64,000 nt of DNA from Bermanella sp040371755 (GCF_040371755.1 NZ_BAABWE010000010.1:62001-126000), one strand, 5' to 3'; shown: positions 54,515 to 64,000, counted from the stretch's first letter. Numbers and translations are program-made. The notes: generated by a model from the sequence alone, not told the origin.

Positions 54515-56062
54515 ATGAATCTCACCATACACCGGCAGTCGGTCACTCAATTTTATGGGTATTTCACCCTAGGATTAGCGTTTTTATTTCTGGGATTTTA
54601 CCTATTTGAAGAACGCATCAATTGGTGGCAGGCAGATTCATTAAAGGTATTACCGATTATTTTAGGTGGCTATTTGGCATTGTCTATAGCGATTATTCAG
54701 CATTCAAATAAACACGATATATTTGAAATGGACTCGCTGCTACCCTATCAACTATTTGAAATCCTCATTATGGGGTTTTTAATGATTTATATTGCCCCAA
54801 AACAGCAAGATCTAGCCTTGCTGTTATTATTTCATGTTGGGATAGGCAATCTATTAGTTTCTAAGCTTTACGGTTACTTATTAGCCGCAATGGCTACTAT
54901 TATGGTACTAACTCAAGGCTTCCTTCATCCTGACGATATCACCGACCGGATTGTATCTGGTTCATTCATTTGTATTTCGTTCTTCATTGAAGCCTTAATA
55001 ATTCAAACCCTAAGCTCCAGCTTAACTGAAGCACAAACCCAAGCAGTAGAAACCCAGTCTCAATTAGACAGTGCCGCCAAACTTAACGATTTAATTATTG
55101 AAAGAATGCACACAGGTGTGTGTGTGGTGAATAAAGCAGGCCAAATCTTGCGTATCAATCGAGCAGCACAAGAAAGGTTAAATAATATTCAGCCCTATGA
55201 ATTCATACCTTCACGGGTCATTGAGCGATTTAATTATTGGTTAGAGTACGACCTGCAAAATGAATCTCAAATACAATTAAACCCCAATGACGTCCAATCC
55301 ACTGCATTTGTTTTTTTTGCCAGTATTGATGAAAACAGCACTCTTGTATTTATCGAAAACAAAGACACGGTAATACGTAAAGCCCATCAATTTAAACTAA
55401 ACTCCCTTGCAAGGATGGCTGCCAGTATAGCCCATGAAATACGCAACCCCCTTAATGCGGTGAGTCATGCAGCTCAATTATTAGTCGAGAATCCTGAGCT
55501 TTCATCTGAAGACCAAAGACTATGTGACATCATTTTAAATCATTGCACCCGCATGGATTCAATTATTCAAAATGTTATGCAAATTAGTAAGCGGAGCCCG
55601 TCTGAACTGCAATGGATTCAATTAGAAAAATGGTTAAAAGATACCACCCTCGAATTAAGTCAAGAATTTAATTGTACGTTTAAAATTAACGGCCCTGCTT
55701 TTGAAGTACGCTTTGACCCAAGCCAACTGCGGCAAGTTCTACTGAACCTTACGCAAAATGCCTGCCGTTATGGTAAAGCGCAAGAAAGTAACGGTATTAC
55801 TATTTTACTATCCAAAGAAAACCAACGCCCATGTTTAAGTTTCATTGATTCAGGGGATGGTATTTCAGAGCAAGCTCTTGAGTATCTTTACGAGCCGTTT
55901 TACACCACATCGGCCAGTGGTACAGGTTTAGGATTATACTTAATCAAAGAGCTATGTGAGGCGAATCACGCCGAAATACGATATGATTCAAACTACAAAC
56001 AAGGTGCCAAATTCGACATATTTTTTGCCTTTGATTTTGCAAAAGAAAGGGGTAAGTTATGA
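54515..56062 (+). CDS. pilS: PilS sensor histidine kinase
   Basis: 515 aa. Six membrane segments (15-175), a PAS domain (about 195-300), HisKA (SIAHEIRNPLNA), HATPase (NLTQNACRYG, DSGDGIS, SGTGLGLYLIKE). It senses pilin in the membrane and controls pilA transcription through PilR. It overlaps pilR by 4 bp. Confidence 0.93.
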   Translation: MNLTIHRQSVTQFYGYFTLGLAFLFLGFYLFEERINWWQADSLKVLPIILGGYLALSIAIIQHSNKHDIFEMDSLLPYQLFEILIMGFLMIYIAPKQQDLALLLLFHVGIGNLLVSKLYGYLLAAMATIMVLTQGFLHPDDITDRIVSGSFICISFFIEALIIQTLSSSLTEAQTQAVETQSQLDSAAKLNDLIIERMHTGVCVVNKAGQILRINRAAQERLNNIQPYEFIPSRVIERFNYWLEYDLQNESQIQLNPNDVQSTAFVFFASIDENSTLVFIENKDTVIRKAHQFKLNSLARMAASIAHEIRNPLNAVSHAAQLLVENPELSSEDQRLCDIILNHCTRMDSIIQNVMQISKRSPSELQWIQLEKWLKDTTLELSQEFNCTFKINGPAFEVRFDPSQLRQVLLNLTQNACRYGKAQESNGITILLSKENQRPCLSFIDSGDGISEQALEYLYEPFYTTSASGTGLGLYLIKELCEANHAEIRYDSNYKQGAKFDIFFAFDFAKERGKL

Positions 56063-57399
56063 GCCAAATTTTAATAGTAGATGATGAACCGGATATTCTT
56101 GAACTGTTATCCATGACCATTCATCGTTTAGGCTTACAGTGCATTACAGCCTGCTCTATTGCGGATGCCAAACATCAACTCAGCACTCAAAATTTTGACC
56201 TATGCCTAACTGATATGCGCTTACCTGATGGCTCCGGTTTAGACTTAGTAGCCGACATGCAAACCCAACATCCAAACACGCCCGTGGTTGTGATTACCGC
56301 CTACGGAAGTGTTGAAGTGGCTATTGAAGCCATGAAAGAAGGCGCTTTTGACTTTTTAGCTAAACCTATCGAACTCGACAAACTAAAGTCTGTGATTCGT
56401 ACCGCCCTTGCTTTAGATACTCCTGAAACTGTCGCTAAAAGTGAATCCTTATTACCCAATATTATTGGGCAATCTACAGCTATCATAGAACTGAAACAAC
56501 AAATTCAAAAAGTAGCTCGAAGCCATGCTCCCGTATTTATTAATGGTGAATCCGGCTCAGGAAAAGAGCTGGTTGCCCGTGCAATCCATCAACTTGGCCC
56601 CAGAAAAGATCAACCATTTATCCCTGTCAATTGTGGTGCAATCCCATCTGAATTAATGGAAAGTGAGTTTTTTGGTCATCGCAAAGGGGCCTTTACTGGT
56701 GCGACTCAAAATAAAGATGGTTTTTTTCATGCCGCCAATGGAGGCACCTTATTTTTAGACGAAGTAGCTGACCTGCCATTAACCATGCAAGTCAAATTAC
56801 TAAGAGCCATTCAGGAAAACGTCGTTAGACCCGTTGGTAGTGAAAATGAAGAAAAAGTCGATATCCGAATCTTATCGGCCAGCCATAAAGATCTACACGA
56901 AGAAGTACAAAATCAAAACTTCCGTGAAGATTTATTCTACCGCCTAGACGTTATCAATCTACAGGTTCCATCTTTAAGAGCAAGACAAAGTGATATCCGT
57001 ATACTCACCGAGCATATCATTCAGCGGCTTAGTGACTCCTTGGGCGTTAAAGATATTCAGTTAAGCTCTGACGCTGAAAATGCTCTGCAAGGCTACCATT
57101 TTCCGGGCAACATTCGAGAGCTTGAAAACATCTTACAACGTGCCATGACCCTCATGGACGGTCATGTTATTCATTTAAAAGATTTGGCATTAAAATCAAC
57201 TACTAGCAACGAAAATTCAAGCCCATTAGTTGAATTTAAACCAGGACAAAGCCTAGAAGACTACCTTGAAGATATAGAGCGTGAAATACTCACCCAAACC
57301 CTTGAGCAATGTCGCTGGAATAAAACAGCCGCCGCCGAGCAATTAGGCATGAGCTTTCGTTCCATGCGCTATCGACTTAAAAAACTGAACATCGATTAA
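56059..57399 (+). CDS. pilR: PilR sigma54-dependent response regulator
   Basis: 446 aa. Receiver (phospho-Asp in LTDMRLPDGSG), AAA+ domain with GESGSGKE, GAFTGATQ, FLDEVADLP, and a Fis-type helix-turn-helix (WNKTAAAEQLGMSFRSMRYR). It activates pilA from a sigma54 promoter. pilA is not in this window. It overlaps pilS by ATGA and leads into the minor pilin operon after 90 bp. Confidence 0.94.
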   Translation: MSQILIVDDEPDILELLSMTIHRLGLQCITACSIADAKHQLSTQNFDLCLTDMRLPDGSGLDLVADMQTQHPNTPVVVITAYGSVEVAIEAMKEGAFDFLAKPIELDKLKSVIRTALALDTPETVAKSESLLPNIIGQSTAIIELKQQIQKVARSHAPVFINGESGSGKELVARAIHQLGPRKDQPFIPVNCGAIPSELMESEFFGHRKGAFTGATQNKDGFFHAANGGTLFLDEVADLPLTMQVKLLRAIQENVVRPVGSENEEKVDIRILSASHKDLHEEVQNQNFREDLFYRLDVINLQVPSLRARQSDIRILTEHIIQRLSDSLGVKDIQLSSDAENALQGYHFPGNIRELENILQRAMTLMDGHVIHLKDLALKSTTSNENSSPLVEFKPGQSLEDYLEDIEREILTQTLEQCRWNKTAAAEQLGMSFRSMRYRLKKLNID

Positions 57400-57489
57400 T
57401 ATTATACTTTTTTCTAAGTGTAAATATTAATTGGCACGATAGACTAGAAACCTTCTCAAATTAACGCTGTTCTACATGGAGGTAAAACA

Positions 57490-58032
57490 GTGCGAGGATT
57501 CACTCTACTTGAACTATTAGTGGCGATGACAATACTAGTCTCGTTTTTAGGTTTAGGGATTCCTAAGCTTAACCACTTCATTGACCGACATCAGGCCCAT
57601 ACAGATATTCTTACTTTGCGAAGGGTATTATTCCAAGCCAGATCCACCGCGCAACATACATCAAGCCATATTACGGTTTGTCCAACGCGACATAATGCTT
57701 GCTCTGATGACTGGCAAGATCCAATCCGAGTATTCCAAGACATCAACCTCAATAACATTCTCGACGAAGACGAAGTCATTTACTCCACCACAGATTTAAG
57801 CTCCAACATGGGATATTGGAAAAAGTCCAAAGCTAAGCAAAATTTCGTACGCTTTAACCCTTTAGGCCATGCCTTTTCCTCTGCTTCCACTTTTTTATAT
57901 TGTCCATACTCTAAACACTATGAGCTGGCTAAAAGTATTATTATCAATTTTCAAGGACGCATTCGCATTGATGATTATTTGAACAGCAAAGGTTCCCCAT
58001 ATTCAAAATATCAACGCTATGCTTGTGAATAA
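57490..58032 (+). CDS. fimT: minor pseudopilin FimT/GspH
   Basis: 180 aa. Class III leader: MRG|FTLLELLVAMTILV (GTG start), cleaved by PilD after Gly. A GspH/FimT domain follows. A minor pilin that primes or caps the pilus and may bind DNA. First gene of the minor pilin cluster. Confidence 0.9.
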   Translation: MRGFTLLELLVAMTILVSFLGLGIPKLNHFIDRHQAHTDILTLRRVLFQARSTAQHTSSHITVCPTRHNACSDDWQDPIRVFQDINLNNILDEDEVIYSTTDLSSNMGYWKKSKAKQNFVRFNPLGHAFSSASTFLYCPYSKHYELAKSIIINFQGRIRIDDYLNSKGSPYSKYQRYACE

Positions 58033-58150
58033 TTTACAAGTGTGAATTACGACACATTTGATGACATTTGCATTGCCAGCAAACCTTGAAAACATACCGT
58101 TAGTCCGTTTTGATTAGGCACCTGTTTATCTAAGGTCTTAAATAGAGCCT

Positions 58151-58645
58151 ATGAAAAAAGAATACGGCTTAACACTCATCGAACTTATGGTCTCCATGCT
58201 GATACTGACAATTATCCTCAGTGCAGGGGTTCCATCACTTAAATCCTTTCTTGATAATAAGCAATTAAGTGTGGTTGGACCTATATTTGAAAAAACCCTT
58301 CGCTTAGCCAGAACAGAGGCCCGCAAAGGCAATCAAAACATTAGAATTAGTCCCATCGGAGATGGAAAAGATTGGTCAAACGGCTGGTTAATACAACGAG
58401 TGATTGATGCTGAAAACAATGTCGTAGAGTTAATTCGACGCTTTGAAGCCTTACCTGGCAACCCTAGCTTTACCAGTGAACAGTTTAGTCAAGATAACCC
58501 AATTGAATTAAGATCCACCAGCGGCCAAGCTGAATCCATTGGTGAATTAGAGTTAACCCTTAATGGATGCCCCGACAACGTCAAATTTACATATCGCCTG
58601 TTACTTTCCGGCCACGTAACTAGGAGTACTGGAACATGCTCTTAA
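58151..58645 (+). CDS. fimU: minor pseudopilin FimU/GspH
   Basis: 164 aa. Leader MKKEYG|LTLIELMVSMLIL, GspH domain. Second GspH-type gene, 118 bp after fimT, so it may have its own promoter. It overlaps pilV by 10 bp. FimU in Pseudomonas joins PilVWX-PilY1 in a tip complex; which of the two genes is FimT and which FimU is inferred from order. Confidence 0.85.
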   Translation: MKKEYGLTLIELMVSMLILTIILSAGVPSLKSFLDNKQLSVVGPIFEKTLRLARTEARKGNQNIRISPIGDGKDWSNGWLIQRVIDAENNVVELIRRFEALPGNPSFTSEQFSQDNPIELRSTSGQAESIGELELTLNGCPDNVKFTYRLLLSGHVTRSTGTCS

Positions 58646-59268
58646 ATAAAAACCAATTAGGTATCGCCATGATTGAAGTCATGGTCACCGTTTTAATTGT
58701 CACCATTGCAGTTTCAGGCATGGGCCTTATGCTACTTCGTGGGATACAAGCTACTCAAGATAGCTCGCAAAAATCTCAAGCCATGTGGATAGTGGAAGAT
58801 TATGTTGGCCGTATGCGGGCAAACCAAGCAGGTGCGCGCGGTGGCTTTTACGCTCTTAACCCCGAAGATATTGATTGTGAAGCTCCACCAACACAATTAT
58901 GCGCCGAAACCTACGAAGATGGAATACATAAAGGTGCCGATGATTGCAGCATCGATGAAGCCATCCAAGACAAAAACAAAATGGCGACATTTGACAAATG
59001 GATTAGCACCTGCGGTTTAAGCCCCTCTATTTACGACAGCCCATCAGATTTTATTTTAAACCCAAGACTCACCTCAAGGTGTACCAAAGAGAGCGATAGG
59101 ACTAGTAACTACACGGGTAACAAGGACTGCATTCAGTACTCAGTATCCTTAAAGTGGCAAACTCGACTCAAGCAAGTGGCCAAAGAAGAAGATGATGATG
59201 ATGAAGAAAAAGAAAAAGAAAAAGATACCAATGTAAGTGAATACACCATGGTAGTGAGGTTCAACTAA
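58636..59268 (+). CDS. pilV: minor pilin PilV
   Basis: 210 aa. Leader NQLG|IAMIEVMVTVLIV. The C-terminus has an unusual run of acidic and Lys residues (EEDDDDEEKEKEKD, about residues 184-197) encoded by repetitive DNA (59185-59226). It belongs to the tip complex. It overlaps pilW by one base. Confidence 0.87.
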   Translation: MLLNKNQLGIAMIEVMVTVLIVTIAVSGMGLMLLRGIQATQDSSQKSQAMWIVEDYVGRMRANQAGARGGFYALNPEDIDCEAPPTQLCAETYEDGIHKGADDCSIDEAIQDKNKMATFDKWISTCGLSPSIYDSPSDFILNPRLTSRCTKESDRTSNYTGNKDCIQYSVSLKWQTRLKQVAKEEDDDDEEKEKEKDTNVSEYTMVVRFN

Positions 59269-60125
59269 TGAAGCAGCAACAAGGTTTTACTCTAATTGAA
59301 TTAATGATTTCCGGTACCATTGGTATTTTTGTTATCACCGGATTACTCAATCTATTTATCACCACAAATAAAACCATCACGCTTTCAGACGCCATGTCCA
59401 GAAATCAAGAAACTGGGCGTTTTGCCATGGATTACATGACAACATTTCTTCGTCAAGCTGGTTACAGCGAGGATTCAACTCAACCCCTTTCACCTATATT
59501 TGTATCAACAGGTAGCACAGATAATACATTAATCAATTGTACTGATCCCGCACAAGCACAAGCCTGTAGCGTTAATAACCCTGAAAATGAGCCTATATTA
59601 GGGGACCGACTATCCATCCCTTTCAATATAGGTGGCAATGCAGGAGATGAAAGCCGTGCCTGTACCGGCACCATAATTGGCGGCACAGCCAACGGCCCGC
59701 AAAGGCTGGTTACGGTTTTTTGGGTCAGCAGCGATGAGGATACCTTAAACGAATTAAGGTGCCGTATATTTGACCGAGACGCAAATGGCTGGCTAGATAA
59801 CCCTGTTTCTATCATCAATAATGTTGAATTATTTGAGTTTCAAATTGGGGTCTCACAATTATATAGTGACCCACATGTATCTCAATACATCAATGTGGGT
59901 TCTTACGGCACCCAAGACATTACTCCTGATAGAATTCGCAGTATACGTATTGCACTGCTCACCACCAGCCAAGAAACAGACCATGCAAGTAGAATTAATA
60001 GCACATCAAAGGAAAGAATTTACAACTTACTTGATGCACCACTTTATTCTGTAACCGATGGCAACCTTCGAAACATTTTCATGAATACTATTGAGCTACC
60101 TAACATGATCGGAGGTGCAATGTGA
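59268..60125 (+). CDS. pilW: minor pilin PilW
   Basis: 285 aa. Leader KQQQG|FTLIELMISGTIGI, with the long PilW C-terminal domain (RFAMDYMTTFLRQAGY). It belongs to the priming/tip complex. Its stop overlaps the GTG start of pilX. Confidence 0.9.
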   Translation: MKQQQGFTLIELMISGTIGIFVITGLLNLFITTNKTITLSDAMSRNQETGRFAMDYMTTFLRQAGYSEDSTQPLSPIFVSTGSTDNTLINCTDPAQAQACSVNNPENEPILGDRLSIPFNIGGNAGDESRACTGTIIGGTANGPQRLVTVFWVSSDEDTLNELRCRIFDRDANGWLDNPVSIINNVELFEFQIGVSQLYSDPHVSQYINVGSYGTQDITPDRIRSIRIALLTTSQETDHASRINSTSKERIYNLLDAPLYSVTDGNLRNIFMNTIELPNMIGGAM

Positions 60126-60661
60126 ACATACGGCCATTACCAAATCAAAGCGGCTCTACTTTAGTTATTGCATTAGTGTTTTTACTCATTATTACAGTGG
60201 TTGCTGTTTACTCCCTTGAAAGCAGTACCATACAAAGCCGCATGGTAAACAACAGCTTATTCACAACGCTAACTTACCACGAGTGCCGTAACGAGCAAGA
60301 AGCACAATTATTGAGATTTAATATCGATGAAGGGGCCGCTATTGGGCCTTTACTTACTATTGCAGGAATACCTGAAGACGCATTAGAAGCAGATAGTTAC
60401 CAAGATCTATTAAGTGCTCTAAACACCACACAATCGACCATAATAGATGACAAATACGCGCCTCAATCAACAATCACTGTTGCTTGGAGTTATATTAAAG
60501 ATGCCCCAGCAGGTAGAGACGGCTACGACATAGACACTGAAAGCCAGTTTAAATCCTATATCTACGAAACAACCTGCAATGCAGTATTTAACACAACGTC
60601 TAATAATCAAACTTTAGGTGCCGTCGTTAGTGGCCTTAAGCAGTCTGGCGTTATGAATTAA
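60122..60661 (+). CDS. pilX: minor pilin PilX
   Basis: 179 aa. N-terminal hydrophobic helix (SGSTLVIALVFLLIITVVAV) after Gln-Ser-Gly, with the E/M-rich segment typical of PilX (SLESSTIQSRMVNN). Two C-terminal Cys. GTG start overlapping pilW. Confidence 0.87.
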   Translation: MNIRPLPNQSGSTLVIALVFLLIITVVAVYSLESSTIQSRMVNNSLFTTLTYHECRNEQEAQLLRFNIDEGAAIGPLLTIAGIPEDALEADSYQDLLSALNTTQSTIIDDKYAPQSTITVAWSYIKDAPAGRDGYDIDTESQFKSYIYETTCNAVFNTTSNNQTLGAVVSGLKQSGVMN

Positions 60662-60671
60662 GGAAAAACCA

Positions 60672-60992
60672 ATGAAAATATTATTATCTACTTTGCTACT
60701 CTGTTTATTCACTTCAATACTACATGCAGAAACGCTAAAGCATAAAACATCAGCTCTAGAAACCAATGGCATTAAAGTTGAATTTTTTAGCAGTTCTAAT
60801 TACGGTGTAATTACACCTATTGGCTGCAGCTACTGCTTACAAAAGACCTATAAATTTTATAGTGATATAAACATCAACAAAAAAGGGAAAACAACAACAC
60901 TTCAATCCCTGTTAGCAGAATATTCCAGAGCAAAATACCCAACCATATTTATTAATTTAGACTCGAATGTAGTCTATAAACTAAATTATTAG
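60672..60992 (+). CDS. small exported protein between pilX and pilY1, unknown
   Basis: 106 aa with a signal peptide (1-20, ending LHAET). The mature part is about 86 aa, with a CSYC pair (IGCSYCLQKTYKF) and a C-terminal segment YPTIFINLDSNVVYKLNY. No family recognised. It is 10 nt after pilX and 9 nt before pilY1, both on this strand, so it is surely part of the pilus operon. A PilY2-like accessory or disulfide-linked partner of PilY1 is possible but not shown. Confidence 0.75.
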   Translation: MKILLSTLLLCLFTSILHAETLKHKTSALETNGIKVEFFSSSNYGVITPIGCSYCLQKTYKFYSDININKKGKTTTLQSLLAEYSRAKYPTIFINLDSNVVYKLNY

Positions 60993-61001
60993 GAGTAAAT
61001 T

Positions 61002-64000
61002 ATGAATAGGTTCGTTATTTACTTTGCTCTAATAGCATCTTCTATCGTCAATGCAGACGACACTGAAATCTATGGTGCCAACGCCATTGACCCAGATAAT
61101 AGAATAAATTCGAATGTCCTCTTTATTATGGACACATCTGGAAGCATGGATAGAGACGTAGAAACAGCATTAGAGGAATATGACCCATTAACGACATACA
61201 GCGGAAATTACGACGTTGGTCAATTTTATAATAGCCTTAATGATAGCTCAAATGATGGGCACAATCTTTCGACTTTAAGCGGCGAAAATTCAAGTGGGTG
61301 CAGCTCAACAATCGAAGCTCTTGAAACTGAAGGGCGTATTTCAGGAACATATGCACAATATCGTAGCAGTAGGAGAAGAGTTTCCTGGAGGAGCCTTAGT
61401 GACGGAAATCAATCTGACATAAGGTGTAATCAAAGCTGGTCTGACCGTAGCTATATTTTATATAGCGGAAATTACATGAATTACTATCACGGTGAAGCAA
61501 TTGAAGTCAAAACCCGATTAGAGACTGTGGTGGATATAGTTAATGACCTTACGTTATCTTTGAATAATATTAACTTGGGGTTGATGCGCTTTTCAAGTGA
61601 TTCCGATGGAGGAATGATCGATATCCCTATATCAGACATATCCACATCAGGAGAACTAATTCGAAATAAATTAGCTGAATATGTCGACAATGGTCCTAAT
61701 GGAGGCACACCTCTTTCTGAGGCTTTATATGAAGGAATGCTCTATTTAAGTGGCGGGGATATGGATTACGGTTCTGACTCAACACCAAATACAAGTACCA
61801 GTGACTCATTACAAGAGGATGGAGAAACCTATAACTCCCCTATTGAACAAGCTTGTCAAAAGAACCACATCATCTTACTTACTGATGGTGAACCAACAAA
61901 TGATGATAATGCAAACAGTAAAATCCAAAACTTAATTGCAAATATGGCATTACCATCTGCGCTGAATAAATCATGCTCAGGAAGCGGAGAGTGCCTAGAC
62001 GAACTAGCATATTGGGGACGTAATACTGACCACTCTAGTAGTGTAACTGGTAGTCAAGAAATCACCACTTATACAATTGGCGGGTTTGATGATTTAGGCA
62101 CTGATAATAACGATGACACAGAAAGTGATGCGGTTACCCTATTAAGACGTACAGCTGACTATGGCGGCGGTAAATTTTTTGCAGCTCGAGATTCACAGCA
62201 ATTAGCTTCAGCCTTAGATTCAATATTTTTAGATATACTTTCTACAGACTCAACTTTCACAGCACCAGCCGTTTCTGTTAACGCCTTTAATGCATCTGAG
62301 CACAGAGACGAACTATTTTACGCATTATTTAGACCTGCTGATAATTTTAAATGGGCAGGAAATTTAAAACGCTATCAGTTGACTCAAGAAGGAATTGTTG
62401 TGGGTGCTAACTCTGATAGTCCTGCTATTAGTACTGCAACGGGCTTTTTTAATGAAGGGGTATTCGATTTTTGGAATAATACAGATGAAGCTGACGGGAA
62501 GAAGGTCAATTTAGGTGGAGCTGCAAACCGAATTCCTGTTGTACCAAGCAATCGATCAATTTACACAAATAACTCCAGTGGTGATTTAATTTCATTGAAT
62601 AGTGCAGAAGGTGCTTCACGAGCTAGCTTTAATATGAGTGATGAGGCATACGACGATGACGATTTTCAAGATGTTCTCGACTGGACGCTTGGTGTTGACA
62701 TTCTAGATATGGATGGCGATAACGATACCGAAGAAACACGTCAACAACTAGGTGATCCACTGCATAGTGAACCTGTTGTGATCACCTATGGTGGTACTGA
62801 AGAAAATCCGGACAGTACAATCTTTTTTGGTACTAATGAAGGTTTCATTCATGCTGTCGATACCACTACCGGTGAAGAACAATTTGCATTCTTGCCTAGC
62901 GAGTTTCATGCAACGCAAAAGTCATATTACTACAATGTAGGCGCAGCAGCCGATAAACCTTACGGCATGGACGGTTTAATTACCTCTTGGTTTTACGATA
63001 AAAACCGTAACAATTTAATCATCAACCCAGAAACAAACCAACTTGAAGAAGATGAACATATTTATCTTTATGCGGGCATGCGCCGTGGTGGCCGTGGTTA
63101 TTACGCACTGGATGTTACAGACAGAAGCAACCCTAAAATGCTGTTCAAAATTGAAGGTGTAGGTGATGAAGATGAAGGTGAAGGTGAAGGTGAAGGTGAA
63201 GGTGAAGGTGAAGGAGATACTTCTGGCGATGACAATGACTCTAATCCATACCGTAAGCTGGGCCAAACATGGTCTAAAATGACCGTAGCTAAAATTAATC
63301 ACCCTGATGAAAACGGTGTCCTTAAAGAAACACCTGTATTGTTCTTTGGTGGTGGATATGACGAATCCCAAGATGATAACCCTACTCGCCAAAGCGACAA
63401 CGTAGGCAATGCCATCTTTATGGTGCATGCACAAACAGGTGATTTACTTGGTTGGACAAGTGATGAAAATAGTGGCGCAGATATTATCATCAATGAGATG
63501 GTCAATAGTATTCCAGCAAGCCTTTCTGTGGTTGATATCAACGGTGACGGCTTAACCGATTATTTATTTGCAGCTGATATGGGAGGTCGCGTATTTAGAA
63601 TAGACTTCCCCGGTGGCTCAACCGTTGATGCAACTGGTGGAATGATAGCCAACTTAAATGATGGCACTGTCGAGAATAACCGCCGTTTTTATAACAAACC
63701 TAATGTAGCGTTAGTAAAAGATAGGCAGCGCGGCGACTATTTAACCATCGCCATTGGTTCTGGCCACCGTGCCCACCCAGTGCAAACAACCGCTGTTAAT
63801 AACCGTTTTTATGTGATTAAGGATTTCCATCCATACTCAGCACCGAGTAGTTACACCGCTAAAACCGAAGCCGCTACCACTAAAACCAGCCTTGGTGATA
63901 CTGAAAATCCAGATCCATCATTACTCTACAATGCCACCAGTTTAATGACAGGCGGGGCTTCGGAATTTACAAATGATATGCCGAGAATAATGGCCGACGG
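61002..64000 (+). CDS. pilY1: PilY1 tip adhesin (3' end cut by window)
   Basis: About 1000 codons visible, open to the window edge. Signal peptide (1-18), a von Willebrand A domain with MIDAS DTSGSMD (about residue 44) and TDGEPT, then the C-terminal PilY1 beta-propeller, with the calcium loop DINGDGLTDYL (about residue 846). ATG 61002 has AGGAG upstream. A run of seven EG dipeptides interrupts the propeller (from residue 725). It acts at the pilus tip in adhesion, mechanosensing and pilus assembly. Confidence 0.95.
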   Translation, partial: MNRFVIYFALIASSIVNADDTEIYGANAIDPDNRINSNVLFIMDTSGSMDRDVETALEEYDPLTTYSGNYDVGQFYNSLNDSSNDGHNLSTLSGENSSGCSSTIEALETEGRISGTYAQYRSSRRRVSWRSLSDGNQSDIRCNQSWSDRSYILYSGNYMNYYHGEAIEVKTRLETVVDIVNDLTLSLNNINLGLMRFSSDSDGGMIDIPISDISTSGELIRNKLAEYVDNGPNGGTPLSEALYEGMLYLSGGDMDYGSDSTPNTSTSDSLQEDGETYNSPIEQACQKNHIILLTDGEPTNDDNANSKIQNLIANMALPSALNKSCSGSGECLDELAYWGRNTDHSSSVTGSQEITTYTIGGFDDLGTDNNDDTESDAVTLLRRTADYGGGKFFAARDSQQLASALDSIFLDILSTDSTFTAPAVSVNAFNASEHRDELFYALFRPADNFKWAGNLKRYQLTQEGIVVGANSDSPAISTATGFFNEGVFDFWNNTDEADGKKVNLGGAANRIPVVPSNRSIYTNNSSGDLISLNSAEGASRASFNMSDEAYDDDDFQDVLDWTLGVDILDMDGDNDTEETRQQLGDPLHSEPVVITYGGTEENPDSTIFFGTNEGFIHAVDTTTGEEQFAFLPSEFHATQKSYYYNVGAAADKPYGMDGLITSWFYDKNRNNLIINPETNQLEEDEHIYLYAGMRRGGRGYYALDVTDRSNPKMLFKIEGVGDEDEGEGEGEGEGEGEGDTSGDDNDSNPYRKLGQTWSKMTVAKINHPDENGVLKETPVLFFGGGYDESQDDNPTRQSDNVGNAIFMVHAQTGDLLGWTSDENSGADIIINEMVNSIPASLSVVDINGDGLTDYLFAADMGGRVFRIDFPGGSTVDATGGMIANLNDGTVENNRRFYNKPNVALVKDRQRGDYLTIAIGSGHRAHPVQTTAVNNRFYVIKDFHPYSAPSSYTAKTEAATTKTSLGDTENPDPSLLYNATSLMTGGASEFTNDMPRIMAD
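63174..63215 (+). repeat. hexanucleotide repeat inside pilY1
   Basis: Six perfect GAAGGT units (63174-63209) and one GAAGGA. It encodes (Glu-Gly)7 flanked by Asp/Glu. Slippage would change the protein length in frame. Confidence 0.9.

Noticed and set aside
57432..57446. TGGCAC as a sigma54 promoter before fimT
   Set aside because: GC is missing at the required 10-nt spacing (TA is found there).
63015..63434. Minus-strand frame of 139 codons in pilY1
   Set aside because: Shadow of pilY1 produced by the GAAGGT repeat.
1..64000. CRISPR arrays, tRNA or rRNA genes, prophage
   Set aside because: None seen: no regularly spaced repeats, no cloverleaf genes or rRNA segments recognised, no phage structural genes.

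Overview
The window is chromosomal DNA of moderate to low GC from a free-living, probably marine, gammaproteobacterium. The best clues are the order pilS-pilR-fimT-fimU-pilV-pilW-pilX-pilY1 beside nadE, bamD, rluD and pgeF, as in Pseudomonas relatives, together with the TIGR03545/TIGR03546 gene pair and many outer-membrane and RND-type genes. An Oceanospirillales-like host (Bermanella/Thalassolituus type) is my inference; nothing in the window fixes the genus. I saw no rRNA, tRNA, CRISPR array or intact insertion sequence.

Layout. 1-5548 (minus) is a three-gene sensory operon: a double-receiver histidine kinase, a TorT-like periplasmic binding protein, and a large CHASE-PAS-PAS-PAS hybrid kinase cut by the window edge. 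5882-9934 holds a Dyp-type peroxidase, a divergent sigma54 activator with a PAS sensor, and a CcoG-like ferredoxin gene that has a good sigma54 promoter. 10510-13299 is a long-form aconitase B with a structured leader. 13300-18220 is an accessory stretch: a yefM-yoeB toxin-antitoxin pair flanked by a decayed second copy of the acnB 3' end, an orphan outer-membrane protein, a secreted hydrolase, repeat remnants and palindromes. 18221-23936 carries a chemoreceptor and small enzyme genes.

23091-29134 is a probable MarR-controlled export operon: MarR, an RND exporter fused to a LolA-like domain, a DUF1302 outer-membrane protein and an alpha/beta hydrolase. A histone-deacetylase-family gene lies upstream. 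Palindromes of the ACATGT type sit in both promoters. 30245-46856 is mixed housekeeping and conserved unknown genes: the TIGR03545/03546 pair, esterase, saccharopine-dehydrogenase-like reductase, fatty acid desaturase, HEPN protein, SlyD, hydroxypyruvate isomerase with tartronate semialdehyde reductase, HDOD protein, and MFS and EamA transporters.

46916-64000 is core genome: ilvI-ilvH, rluD-pgeF, bamD, nadE, the pilSR two-component system and the minor pilin operon, ending inside pilY1. The minor pilin operon contains a small exported CxxC-type protein of unknown role between pilX and pilY1, and a hexanucleotide repeat inside pilY1. Convergent genes are commonly separated by perfect bidirectional terminator hairpins.
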